Source of the DNA: Clostridia bacterium | GTDB taxonomy: Bacteria > Bacillota > Clostridia > Christensenellales > Aristaeellaceae | NCBI GenBank assembly: GCA_900769875.1 | Contig: CAAGII010000182.1 | Location: 1 to 64,000 of the forward strand | Length of the DNA stretch: 64,000 bases | Direction of reading: 5' to 3' | Notes under the pieces: generated by a model | Told to the model about the DNA's origin: nothing | What the model saw: only the letters and a program-made list of their open reading frames with translations | Databases searched by the model: none | Position numbers and translations under genes: made by a program | In this document: one piece after another, positions 15,759-24,034 of the stretch | How the letters are laid out: each line of letters starts with the position of its first letter | Numbering within the stretch: the first letter of the stretch is position 1

Positions 15759-15794
15759 AACTGCTGCAGCATTTCGATGTTGCAGCAGTTTTCG
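15759..15794 (+). terminator. Terminator of the micro-ORF transcript
   Basis: 10-bp stem AACTGCTGCA/TGCAGCAGTT with a 12-nt loop, followed by TTCGTT. Confidence 0.75.
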
Positions 15795-15835
15795 TTAGAA
15801 ATTTATCAAAACAATTTTAAACGGGATTTCCTTTA

Positions 15836-15864
15836 TTGACAACCACTGGTATTTCACCTATAAT
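15836..15864 (+). promoter_or_regulatory. Perfect-consensus promoter of the cupin/HD-GYP gene
   Basis: TTGACA (15836-15841), 17 bp, TATAAT (15859-15864). Confidence 0.9.
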
Positions 15865-15908
15865 ATTTCAAGACGATCACCGAACGGACTTCGGAGGAAG
15901 CGTGCGAA

Positions 15909-16838
15909 ATGAAGGGGTTGTACTTTACTCGCAAGGCAGAGATTGATCAGCAGCCTGCGCATCCGCAAATGGATGCGCTCAAGCTTTTGGCAAAGCAGGG
16001 CTCGCTGGAAATCATGCATCAGCATATCCTTCGTGGCGCAAACGTGTGGCTTACTCCACTACCCAGCCATGAGGATATCGAGTTTTTCTATATCTGCAAG
16101 GGTAGCCTCCACTACAAGAAGGGTGATGACGTCATCATTCTTCAGACGGGGGATTCTTTCCATACCCGTGGGTTGGATGAGGATGTGGTGTTCGATATTC
16201 TGGAGGACACGGATCTTTTGTATGTGTCCACCATTCCCGTGTTTGATGCGAATGCCAACTACCAGAGCGAGCTTTTCAACCTGCTCAGGCAGATCGACGA
16301 GAAGGATCATTACACCCTGCAGCATTCGGTCAATGTGCGTAATTACTCCATGCAGCTGTGGAGCGCGCTTCCGCAGCGCCATACGGGCACGTATGGCGAT
16401 ATGGTGGTCGCGTCGCTGTTCCATGACGTCGGCAAGATCAATATTCCCGACAGCATCCTGAAAAAGCCCTATCGCTGCACGGACGATGAGTTCGCCGTGA
16501 TGAAAATGCACGCCGTCTATTCGGGCGAGCTGTTGTCGGAGCATTTCCCGGGCAAAGCGGTGCTGTATGCGAAGCAGCATCATGAGCGGCTGGATGGCTC
16601 AGGCTATCCGGGGCATATCCCGGGGGACCAGCTCTGCTTTGAGAGCCGGGTGATTGCGCTTGCCGATACATTCGACGCGATGACGAGCAAGCGCGTCTAC
16701 CAGAATCCGCGCTCCATGGAGGACGCGGCTGCCGAGCTGTGTACGCTGACGCATCTCTACGATGAGGAACTGGTGTATACGCTTAAGAGGCTCGTCCAGT
16801 CAGGGATGATTGCGCCCACCAAGCCAGTACAGATCTGA
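15909..16838 (+). CDS. Cupin-HD-GYP phosphohydrolase
   Basis: 309 residues. Residues about 30-110 are cupin-like beta strands (EIMHQHILRGANVWLTP, EFFYICKGSLHYKKGDDVIILQTGDSF). Residues about 125-300 are an HD-GYP domain: HDVGKINIP with H172-D173, the following H..H helix (MHAVYSGELL), H224-H225-E226 and D229-G-S-G232-Y233-P, then VIALADTFDAMTSKRVY. HD-GYP proteins hydrolyse cyclic di-GMP or related dinucleotides with a bimetal or trimetal centre. The cupin in place of the usual PAS, GAF or receiver domain suggests direct small-molecule sensing. It is cytoplasmic and monocistronic, with its own promoter and bidirectional terminator. GGAGG lies 11 bases before the ATG. Confidence 0.88.
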   Translation: MKGLYFTRKAEIDQQPAHPQMDALKLLAKQGSLEIMHQHILRGANVWLTPLPSHEDIEFFYICKGSLHYKKGDDVIILQTGDSFHTRGLDEDVVFDILEDTDLLYVSTIPVFDANANYQSELFNLLRQIDEKDHYTLQHSVNVRNYSMQLWSALPQRHTGTYGDMVVASLFHDVGKINIPDSILKKPYRCTDDEFAVMKMHAVYSGELLSEHFPGKAVLYAKQHHERLDGSGYPGHIPGDQLCFESRVIALADTFDAMTSKRVYQNPRSMEDAAAELCTLTHLYDEELVYTLKRLVQSGMIAPTKPVQI

Positions 16839-16890
16839 TCGGGTACAAATTGCGATCCAGTGGATGATCCCATCCGTCTACGATAAGAAA

Positions 16891-16928
16891 GCGACTGTGT
16901 TCCGTATTCGCAGAACACAGTCGCTTTT
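16891..16928. terminator. Bidirectional terminator between convergent genes
   Basis: 12-bp perfect stem GCGACTGTGTTC/GAACACAGTCGC, with TTTT on the plus side and TTTCTT on the minus side. It serves both the HD-GYP gene and the YcxB-like gene. Confidence 0.9.
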
Positions 16929-16956
16929 GCAATACTCTTGCTCACACTCCGGTCTG

Positions 16957-17502
16957 TTACCGGCGCTGCTTCAGGTTCGGACACTTCTCCTTCATCAGGG
17001 CGAGGAGCTGCGTGCGCATGGTGTCCGTCATGCGATCCTTGGGAACCATCAGATAGTTGTTCTTCCTGGTGAAATATGCGATGCACCGGTCGGTTTCGAC
17101 GGTGCTGACCAGATCGGTGTAGGGCACGGTGCGCTCCGAGCCGGTGGTATGATTGCACAGGCGGATGACCGATCTGTCAAAGCAGAGCAGCACATCAAAG
17201 CCGTTGCCCTGCAGCTCCTTGCGGCCGCGGATGATCCGCTTGACCACAGATTTCTGATTATGGATATGCAGGAACACCATCACCCCGGTGAAGAGCGCAA
17301 TGAAGATCAGGTAGCCGGGATTGCGCGATACAATCAGCTGATAAACCAGCCAGCCGTCATAGGCGATGGTCAGTCCAAGGAGTATCAGCTTCCATGTGGG
17401 CGACATGATGTACCGCGCCAGCGAATCGTAGACAGCGCTGTTGATGCAGCCGGGAATGCTCAGTACGCCGTTTGAGCGGGCGGGCGCAGCGGATTCACTC
17501 AT
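16957..17502 (-). CDS. YcxB-like membrane protein
   Basis: 181 residues from ATG 17502, whose AAGGA spacing beats the ATG at 17508. Two transmembrane helices lie at about 35-55 and 63-80 (LILLGLTIAYDGWLVYQLIV; YLIFIALFTGVMVFLHI). They are followed by a cytosolic YcxB-C-terminal-like beta domain (RSVIRLCN, VPYTDLVSTVETDRCIAYFTRKNNYLMVPKDRM). The function of the family is unknown. The start overlaps the stop of the upstream transporter gene (ATGAGTGA), so the two are translationally coupled. Confidence 0.75.
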   Translation of the reverse strand: MSESAAPARSNGVLSIPGCINSAVYDSLARYIMSPTWKLILLGLTIAYDGWLVYQLIVSRNPGYLIFIALFTGVMVFLHIHNQKSVVKRIIRGRKELQGNGFDVLLCFDRSVIRLCNHTTGSERTVPYTDLVSTVETDRCIAYFTRKNNYLMVPKDRMTDTMRTQLLALMKEKCPNLKQRR

Positions 17503-18862
17503 GGTCATCCTTCTTTCCGGTCGTTTCCTGCCCGTCCGCGTCCTCGCTTTCAGGCGGCTTTTTGCTTACAAGCGCATGCTCCACGCGGTGGTCCACAATG
17601 CGCTCCACCTTCATGTGCAGCCCGTCCGCATCCACCTCCGGGGTGCTGCCGTCGGCGGGAATGGTGGTGAATTGATTGAAAATCAGACCGCCGAGCGTGT
17701 CGTAGTCTTCCTCCAGCGGCAGCTCGATATCCAGCGCTTCTGCAATGTCCTCAAGGCTCGCGCTGCCCGCGATGCGCCAGAGATTATCCTCCAGCTTGAC
17801 AATCTCGCTCTCTGCCTGCGGATCAAACTCGTCGTAGATATTGCCGACGATCTCCTCCAGCAGATCCTCCATCGTGACGATGCCGCTCATGCCGCCGTAT
17901 TCGTCCACCACCACGGCCATGTGGATTTTGCGCTTCTGCATGTCGCGGAAGAGCGTGTCCGCCTGCACGGTTTCGGGCACGAAGTATGCCTCGCGAAGCA
18001 GGGTGCGCAGGGGATGGGGATGCTCGCTGCGGCAGTCAAGCAGGTAATCGCGTGTGTTGAGAATGCCGATGATGTCGTCGATATCCTCGTCATAGACAGG
18101 AAACCGACTAAGTCCGGTTTTTAAAATGGTGCTGACGATGGTGTCGTGATCGTCGTTCACCCAGATGCTGGTCACATCGATGCGGTGGGTCATCACATCC
18201 TCGGCGGAACGGTCGTTGAACTCGAAGATGTTCTCGATCATTTCCTTTTCCGTTTCTTCGATGGCGCCGTTCTCGCTGCCCATATCCACCATCAGGCGGA
18301 TGTCCTCGGCGGTGACCTCTTCCTGACCGTTGCCGGGCTGCATGCCGCACAGCACGAGCAGCCCGTTAGCGAGCAGGCCAAGCAGCCAGACCAGAGGACG
18401 AAAGACCGCCGTGATCAGCCGCAGCGGCAGCAGCATGCTGTGGATGAAGCGCTCCGGGCGCTGACTGGCCATGCGGCGCGGGGCGTACTGGCCAAAGGCA
18501 AGCACCAGCAGTGCGTACAGGAGCGCGCAGAGCATCATGGCGGGAAGCTGCGCGGCGCCGCCTGAAAACAGACCGGCGTCTGTAAGGCACGATGACAGAC
18601 GCCCGGCAAAGTTTGCGCATGCAAGAGCGCAGCCAAGCAGCCAGCAGAGGGTCATGCAGGTCTTGAGCACATCGTGACAGCGCGTGGACGCATCCATCAG
18701 ACGCAGCAGCTGCGCGGCGTCGCTGCTGCCCTCCTCCGCGTCGTGACGGAGCTTGGCGTCGCTGACGTTCATCAGGGTGGTTTCGGCGGCGGCGAACCAT
18801 CCGCCGAGCAGAAGCAACAGGACAGGCATCAATATGGGCACCGCCCATGGGTCACCGGACAA
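17495..18862 (-). CDS. CNNM/CorC-type hemolysin-family membrane transporter
   Basis: 455 residues from TTG 18862, chosen because AAGGAG lies eight bases upstream and the protein then begins like its relatives, just before the first helix. A GTG at 18904 would give 469 residues without a ribosome site. Order: DUF21/CNNM membrane domain (about 5-170, four hydrophobic segments, GGWFAAAETTLMN), a CBS pair (VMTHRIDVTSIW; RDMQKRKIHMAVVVDEYGGMSGIVTMEDLLEEIVG), then a CorC/HlyC C-terminal domain (RIAGSASLEDIAEALDIELP..EDYDTLGGLI). Members extrude or import Mg or Co, or act on other cations. The C-terminal tail is acidic. The promoter lies at 18968-18996. Confidence 0.9.
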   Translation of the reverse strand: MSGDPWAVPILMPVLLLLLGGWFAAAETTLMNVSDAKLRHDAEEGSSDAAQLLRLMDASTRCHDVLKTCMTLCWLLGCALACANFAGRLSSCLTDAGLFSGGAAQLPAMMLCALLYALLVLAFGQYAPRRMASQRPERFIHSMLLPLRLITAVFRPLVWLLGLLANGLLVLCGMQPGNGQEEVTAEDIRLMVDMGSENGAIEETEKEMIENIFEFNDRSAEDVMTHRIDVTSIWVNDDHDTIVSTILKTGLSRFPVYDEDIDDIIGILNTRDYLLDCRSEHPHPLRTLLREAYFVPETVQADTLFRDMQKRKIHMAVVVDEYGGMSGIVTMEDLLEEIVGNIYDEFDPQAESEIVKLEDNLWRIAGSASLEDIAEALDIELPLEEDYDTLGGLIFNQFTTIPADGSTPEVDADGLHMKVERIVDHRVEHALVSKKPPESEDADGQETTGKKDDHE

Positions 18863-18967
18863 AAAGATCACTCCTTGCAGTACTGGAAGAGCTGCCGAAA
18901 CCACATACGCGTGCGATGCGCGGCGGGCAGCGCGCGGCGATTGGCACTTGTGAGCGTATGATACTCC

Positions 18968-18996
18968 ATTATAGCATATTCATATGCGAATTGCAA
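18968..18996 (-). promoter_or_regulatory. Promoter of the CNNM-YcxB operon
   Basis: Minus strand: -35 TTGCAA (18996-18991), 17-bp spacer, -10 TATAAT (18973-18968), extended by TGC. Confidence 0.75.
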
Positions 18997-19086
18997 AGGA
19001 TTGCAGGGGAAAATGCGTTTTTGTGCGCACAGCTACCTCTGGTATGCCGCATTGACAGAAAAGTTGCTCCGCAACGCGCAGGGCGC

Positions 19087-19115
19087 TTGATTTTGGTCGT
19101 GGCATATGCTATACT
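19087..19115 (+). promoter_or_regulatory. Promoter of tRNA-Leu
   Basis: -35 TTGATT (19087-19092), 17 bp, extended -10 TGCTATACT (-10 at 19110-19115), about 11 bases before the tRNA 5' end. Confidence 0.75.
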
Positions 19116-19126
19116 ATGCTGGTATC

Positions 19127-19209
19127 GCCGGAGTGGTGAAATGGCAGACGCGGCGGATTCAAAATCCGTTGGTAGCGATACCGTGCGGGTTCAAGTCCCG
19201 CCTTCGGCA
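19127..19209 (+). tRNA. tRNA-Leu (anticodon CAA)
   Basis: Class II tRNA with a long variable arm. Acceptor GCCGGAG pairs with CTTCGGC (one G-U). The anticodon stem GCGGA/TCCGT closes the loop TTCAAAA, anticodon CAA. The T arm contains GGTTCAAGTCC. CCA is not encoded (A discriminator followed by CTT), unlike tRNA-Arg in this window. It decodes UUG. Confidence 0.95.
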
Positions 19210-19212
19210 CTT

Positions 19213-19243
19213 GGTTCTGAGACGAAACGCCTCAGAGCCTTTT
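19213..19243 (+). terminator. Terminator of tRNA-Leu
   Basis: 9-bp stem GGTTCTGAG/CTCAGAGCC with one G-U pair, followed by TTTTC. Confidence 0.8.
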
Positions 19244-19292
19244 CATTTTTATTCATATGATGTTCATCTTTTGTTCGATTTTTACTCAACAG

Positions 19293-19321
19293 TTGACAAA
19301 ACGGTACTGAACGTGTATAGT
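19293..19321 (+). promoter_or_regulatory. Promoter of the GH105-ABC transporter-PL22 operon
   Basis: -35 TTGACA (19293-19298), 17 bp, -10 TATAGT (19316-19321), about 60 bases upstream of the GH105 start. Confidence 0.85.
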
Positions 19322-19379
19322 ATATATGGTCGATATTCTGCCAGAACGTTCAAAAAAATGATGATTGTGAGGGATACCG

Positions 19380-20426
19380 GTGGATTACCATCAGCTCGCA
19401 CAGAAAGTTCTTGGGATGCTTCAGCATGCCGACGGAAATGATCCGTCCAACGGTCACCTGACCATGGACAACTGGGAATGGCCCACGGGTGTCGCACTGT
19501 ACGGCATCTACAAGACCTATCAGTCGGATCACAATCCTGAAACGCTTCGCTATCTGATCGACTGGTATGACGATAAACTGGCCAACTGGAAGCCTCACCG
19601 CAATGTGAATACGGTTGCGCCGGTGCTGACGCTCGTGTGCCTCTATGATGAAACGCACAATGAGAAGTATCTGCCGGTCATCAATAGCTGGGCGGACTGG
19701 GTGCTGCACGAAATGCCCAGAACGGAGTTCGGCGGTCTGCAGCACTGCACGGTGTGGAACAAGCATTACCAGCAGCTGTGGTGCGATACGCTGTTCATGG
19801 TGTGCCTGTTCCTGGCCAAGGGCGGCGTGGTGCTGAACCATCCCGAGTGGATCGAGGAAGCGGAGTACCAGTTCCTGCTCCATATCCGTTACCTGCAGGA
19901 TCAGGTCAGCGGTCTTTTCTATCATGGCTGGACCTTTGACCGCCGTCACAACTTCGCAAACGCAAAGTGGGCGAGGGGCAACGCGTGGTTCACTGCAGCC
20001 GCCATTGAGCTGAAGGCGATCACCGGGCGTGACAATGCCGCGATGCGAATGATTCTCAGCGCCTGGCGCGATCAGGTGCATGCACTGTGGAAGTATCAGC
20101 GCGTGAACGGTCTGTTCACCACGCTCATCGACGTGGAGGAATGCTACTGCGAAACCAGCGCGACCGCGGCCATTGCCTACGGCGTGCTCAAGGGCATCCG
20201 CATGGGTCTGCTGGAAGGGGAGACCTATCAGGAAATGGCGATGCTCGCAGCCCGCGCCGTGCTTGACCAGATTGACGAAACCGGCGCGGTACAGGGCGTC
20301 AGCGGAGGCACCGGCATGGGGCACACGCTGCAGCATTACAAGGATATCATCGTAACGCCCACCGCCTATGGACAGGGCCTTACCTTCCTGATGCTGACCG
20401 AACTGATTGAGAACGGAGTGGAATGA
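19380..20426 (+). CDS. GH105 unsaturated rhamnogalacturonyl hydrolase
   Basis: 348 residues, the size of YteR/YesR. The (alpha/alpha)6-barrel family text is clear: NWEWPTGVALYGIY, QLWCDTLFMVCLFLAK with the probable catalytic D136 (YteR D143), GLFYHGWTFD, and FANAKWARGNAWF. The enzyme removes the 4,5-unsaturated galacturonyl residue from rhamnogalacturonan or pectin lyase products by hydration. There is no signal peptide, so it works inside the cell on imported oligomers. The start is a GTG at 19380 with GTGAGG upstream. It opens an operon with two ABC permeases, a binding protein and a PL22-like lyase. Confidence 0.88.
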   Translation: MDYHQLAQKVLGMLQHADGNDPSNGHLTMDNWEWPTGVALYGIYKTYQSDHNPETLRYLIDWYDDKLANWKPHRNVNTVAPVLTLVCLYDETHNEKYLPVINSWADWVLHEMPRTEFGGLQHCTVWNKHYQQLWCDTLFMVCLFLAKGGVVLNHPEWIEEAEYQFLLHIRYLQDQVSGLFYHGWTFDRRHNFANAKWARGNAWFTAAAIELKAITGRDNAAMRMILSAWRDQVHALWKYQRVNGLFTTLIDVEECYCETSATAAIAYGVLKGIRMGLLEGETYQEMAMLAARAVLDQIDETGAVQGVSGGTGMGHTLQHYKDIIVTPTAYGQGLTFLMLTELIENGVE

Positions 20427-20427
20427 C

Positions 20428-21381
20428 ATGTCGAAGGATCATACCAGAGCGTCCCTTCACGGTACGGGCAAGGAATACTGGCGCAGGCTTGGCGTGGACA
20501 TTATCCGCGACAAGTGGCTGTATCTGCTGCTTCTGCCTGGCTTCATTTATTTCTGTATCTTCAAGTATTTGCCGATGTGGGGCATCGTGATTGCGTTCAA
20601 GAAATACGTGCCCGCCAGCGGCGTGTTCGGCAGCCAGTGGGTGGGGATGAAGTGGTTTGAATACTTCTTCAAGACCCCGGCGTGGACGAGGTATCTGAAC
20701 AACACGCTGATCCTCTCTGCCATGAGCATCGTCTTCACCTTCCCGGCGCCCATTATTCTGGCGCTACTGCTCAACGAGATGCAGTCGCTGCGCTATAAAA
20801 AGCTGATGCAGACCTTCCTCTATGTGCCGCACTTCATCTCCATCGTGATTGTGGTTTCCATCACCTATGTGATGTTCGGCACCGACGGCATCGTCTACAA
20901 GGTGACGGAGGCGCTGCTGGGGCATCCTATCGACTACCTGACAGACCCGAAGATTTTCCGCGCGATGATCATCGGGCAGACCATATGGAAGGAAACAGGC
21001 TGGGGCACCATCATCTTCCTGGCCGCGCTGACCAATGTGGATGTACAGCTTTACGAGGCTGCCATGGTGGACGGCGCCGGGCGCCTGCGCCGCCTGTGGC
21101 ATATCACGCTGCCCGCCATCCGCTCCACCATCGTGCTGATGCTGGTGCTGCGCATGGGCTCTGTGCTGGACTCCGGCTATGAGCACCTGATCCTGATGTC
21201 CAACGCCATGAACCGCTCCGTTTCCCAGACGCTGGATGTGTTTGTGTATCAGCAGGGCATCCAGCAGAGCCAGTACAGCTATGCCACGGCTGTGGGCCTG
21301 ATGAAGAGCGTGGTCAGCCTGATTCTCGTGGTCACTTCCAACAAGATCGCTCATATGCTGGGCGAGCCTGGACTGTATTAA
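20428..21381 (+). CDS. Carbohydrate ABC transporter permease (LplB type)
   Basis: 317 residues from ATG 20428, one base after the GH105 stop, with GGAGTGG eight bases before it. Six hydrophobic segments are spaced as in LplB/YteP permeases (LYLLLLPGFIYFCIFKYLPMWGI; LILSAMSIVFTFPAPIILALLL; PHFISIVIVVSITYVMF). The cytoplasmic EAA loop that docks the ATPase is YEAAMVDGAGRLRRLWHITLPAI. It pairs with the next permease. No ATPase gene is present; such importers usually share an MsmX-type ATPase encoded elsewhere. The cargo is probably an unsaturated rhamnogalacturonan oligomer, judged from the flanking GH105 and PL22 genes. Confidence 0.92.
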   Translation: MSKDHTRASLHGTGKEYWRRLGVDIIRDKWLYLLLLPGFIYFCIFKYLPMWGIVIAFKKYVPASGVFGSQWVGMKWFEYFFKTPAWTRYLNNTLILSAMSIVFTFPAPIILALLLNEMQSLRYKKLMQTFLYVPHFISIVIVVSITYVMFGTDGIVYKVTEALLGHPIDYLTDPKIFRAMIIGQTIWKETGWGTIIFLAALTNVDVQLYEAAMVDGAGRLRRLWHITLPAIRSTIVLMLVLRMGSVLDSGYEHLILMSNAMNRSVSQTLDVFVYQQGIQQSQYSYATAVGLMKSVVSLILVVTSNKIAHMLGEPGLY

Positions 21382-21396
21382 GGGAGGGCAGCGGAT

Positions 21397-22344
21397 ATGA
21401 GTACTGTCACTATGCAGCGGAAGGATCCCAGTCAGATGAAGCAGTCCACCGGCGCGGTCGGTGTGCGCAACGGTATCGGATCTCGCACCTTCGATGTGTT
21501 CAACTATGTGTTCATTACCCTGTGCGCGCTGACGATGATCCTGCCCTTCATCTATATTGTGGGCGCTTCGTTCGCGACGGAGAAGGAGCTGTCGCTGCGT
21601 CCCATGTTCCTGATTCCGCAGGATGTGTCGCTTGACGCGTATAAGTACATCTTCTCCTCTACCAAGCTTCTGCGCGCGTTCGGCAACTCGGTGTTCATCA
21701 CCGGATTCGGTACGGCGATCAACCTGTTCTTCACCGTCACCATGGCGTATGCCGTGTCCAAGAAACGCCTTCGCGGGCGCAACTTCTTCCTGAACATGGT
21801 CATCTTCTCCATGTTCTTCGGCGGCGGCATGATTCCCGGCTACATCGTTATCACCAACTGGCTGAACATGAAGAACTCGTACTGGTCGGTTCTGCTGCCG
21901 GGCGCCATCAGCGCGTACAATATGATGATTGTCAAGAACTTCTTCCAGGGTATCCCGGCTGAGCTGGAGGAGAGCGCGCAGCTGGACGGCTGCACCGACA
22001 TCGGCACGCTGGCACGCATTGTGCTGCCGCTGTCCGCACCGGTGCTGGCGACCTTCGGCCTGTTCTACGCCGTGGGTCACTGGAACGCCTACTTCGGCGC
22101 GATGCTGTACATGTCCGGCGCGCCGGAGAAGTGGCCGCTGCAGGTCATCCTGCGCGAGATCATCATCATGTCGCAGGCCTCCGCGGGCGACCTGTCCGCG
22201 ATGGATCCCAACTTCGTCGAGCCGCCGCAGCAGTCCATCAAGATGGCTGTCATCGTGGTGGCGACCTTCCCCATCATGTGCGTGTATCCCTTCCTGCAGA
22301 AGTACTTCGTGAAGGGCGTTATGGTCGGCGCGCTGAAAGGCTGA
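21397..22344 (+). CDS. Carbohydrate ABC transporter permease (CarB/YtcP type)
   Basis: 315 residues, second transmembrane subunit. It has the typical VFNYVFITLCALTMILPFIYIVGASFATE start, the FFGGGMIPGYIVI helix, and the EAA loop LEESAQLDGCTDIGTLARIVLPL. It ends in FLQKYFVKGVMVGALKG, the standard C-terminus of this family. AGGGAGG lies nine bases upstream of the ATG, 16 bases after the first permease. It forms a heterodimeric channel with that protein. Confidence 0.92.
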   Translation: MSTVTMQRKDPSQMKQSTGAVGVRNGIGSRTFDVFNYVFITLCALTMILPFIYIVGASFATEKELSLRPMFLIPQDVSLDAYKYIFSSTKLLRAFGNSVFITGFGTAINLFFTVTMAYAVSKKRLRGRNFFLNMVIFSMFFGGGMIPGYIVITNWLNMKNSYWSVLLPGAISAYNMMIVKNFFQGIPAELEESAQLDGCTDIGTLARIVLPLSAPVLATFGLFYAVGHWNAYFGAMLYMSGAPEKWPLQVILREIIIMSQASAGDLSAMDPNFVEPPQQSIKMAVIVVATFPIMCVYPFLQKYFVKGVMVGALKG

Positions 22345-22395
22345 GGCTCTTTGCAGCGCGAGACGCTGCTGAAGCAAAATAAAGGAGGTATCCCC

Positions 22396-23910
22396 ATGAA
22401 GAAAATCCTGTGTCTGGCTCTGGCGATGATCATGGCGCTATCCATGATGTCCTTCGCCTCTGCCGAAGAACCCATGACGATTACCGTCATGCTGCCCGAC
22501 TTCTACACTGACTATGACTTCCAGAAGGATGACAACCCCGTTCTGAACTTCATTGAGGAGCAGACCGGCGTGAAGCTGCAGATCACCTGGGTGGCCAACA
22601 GCTCCTACGGCGACCTCGTGAGCACCACCATGGCCGACAAGTCCGAGAACCAGCCCATGGTGATGGTGCTGACCGGCCCGCGCGATACCGCGACGCTGGA
22701 TAACGCCCGCGCTGGCGCTTTCTGGGATCTGACCGACTACATCCCCCAGTATGAGAACCTCGCGGCCGGCAACCAGGTCGTGTATGACAACATCTCTGTG
22801 GATGGCCGCATCTACGGCATCTATCGTTCTCGTCCCATGGCCCGCGCCGGTATCTACTACCGCAAGGACATCGCGGCCGCGATGGGCATTGAAAAGACCC
22901 CCGAGACCATCGAGGATCTGACTGAGCTGGCGATGGCTCTGGCCAAGTACAGCAGCGATACCTATGCGCTGAATATGTGCAAGTATGTGGCTGGCACCAT
23001 CGGCGTCATCACCACCATGATGGGCGCTCCCAACGAGTGGGGCGTGGACGAGAACGGCAATGTGTATCCCGCGCATCAGGATCCTCACTTCCTCGAGGGT
23101 CTGAACTGGCTGCGTGATCTGTATGCCGCGGGCGGCATCAACCCCGACTTCATGATTATCGAGTCCGGTGACTGGGACAAGCAGGAGCGCACCGAAAAGT
23201 GCTTCATGCGCTTTGACTGCATGGACAACGGCTATCGTATGCAGGAATGGTTCCAGAACAACCTGCCCGAGAAGGTGACCGACGAGAACGGCAACTTCTA
23301 TGACATCATCGCGCTGGTTCCCACCCTCACCAATGCTCAGGGCGAAATGCGCATGTGGCCCCAGAACGCTGGCTTCGCCGGTGAGATCGTTGTGACCAAG
23401 GCTGTGAAGGACGAGGAGACCCTGAAGAAGGTTCTGTCCTTCCTCGACTGGTGCTGCTCTCCTCTTGGCTACAACACGCTCAACTATGGTCTGGACGGCG
23501 TGACCTACTGGGTGCGTGAGGACGGCTATCGTTACACCAAGCCCACCGACGACGCTGACGTGACCACGCAGATCAACTCCATCCAGCACTCCCTGAACCA
23601 GCTGGGCATGTTCAATTCCGGCGCGGATCTGACCGTGACCGCGACCACTCCTCTGCGTACCCAGTATGCTGACATCAACAAGAACTACGAGCAGTACTGC
23701 ATCGGCAATCCCTGCTTTGCTCTGGAGAGCGAGGCCAACAACATGTTCGGCTCCATGCTCAAGCAGACTCTGGAGGATGCTCATGTCCAGTACATCGCCG
23801 GCAAGATCAGCCTGGAAGAGCTGCAGGCCGTGTGGCAGCAGTGGCTGGACGACGGCGGCGCCATGATTATCGAGGAGTACAACGAAGCCTATCACGCTGC
23901 GTTCAACTAA
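22396..23910 (+). CDS. Extracellular solute-binding protein of the sugar ABC transporter
   Basis: 504 residues from ATG 22396, set by AAAGGAGG seven bases upstream. The signal peptide (MKKILCLALAMIMAL...) ends in SFASA just before EEPMTI. No lipobox cysteine is at the cleavage site, so it looks SPase I-cleaved rather than lipid-anchored, which is unusual for a Gram-positive binding protein. The rest follows the large LplA/YtcQ pattern: TITVMLPDFYTDYDFQKDDNPV, GRIYGIYRSRPM.RAGIYYRKD, and a C-terminal lobe ending TLEDAHVQYIAGKISLEEL..W. It captures oligosaccharide for the adjacent permeases. The gene uses mostly preferred C-ending codons, consistent with high expression. Confidence 0.9.
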   Translation: MKKILCLALAMIMALSMMSFASAEEPMTITVMLPDFYTDYDFQKDDNPVLNFIEEQTGVKLQITWVANSSYGDLVSTTMADKSENQPMVMVLTGPRDTATLDNARAGAFWDLTDYIPQYENLAAGNQVVYDNISVDGRIYGIYRSRPMARAGIYYRKDIAAAMGIEKTPETIEDLTELAMALAKYSSDTYALNMCKYVAGTIGVITTMMGAPNEWGVDENGNVYPAHQDPHFLEGLNWLRDLYAAGGINPDFMIIESGDWDKQERTEKCFMRFDCMDNGYRMQEWFQNNLPEKVTDENGNFYDIIALVPTLTNAQGEMRMWPQNAGFAGEIVVTKAVKDEETLKKVLSFLDWCCSPLGYNTLNYGLDGVTYWVREDGYRYTKPTDDADVTTQINSIQHSLNQLGMFNSGADLTVTATTPLRTQYADINKNYEQYCIGNPCFALESEANNMFGSMLKQTLEDAHVQYIAGKISLEELQAVWQQWLDDGGAMIIEEYNEAYHAAFN

Positions 23911-24034
23911 TCGTTGATGCGGCAGGTATTGCTCCATGGCAGTACCGGTATGGCATCACGGGCTGCTGTCCCCAAAGGGCGGCAGCCCATTTCACTGCGA
24001 TACCGCCGTCGAGGCGGATGAAAGGAGAATACAC

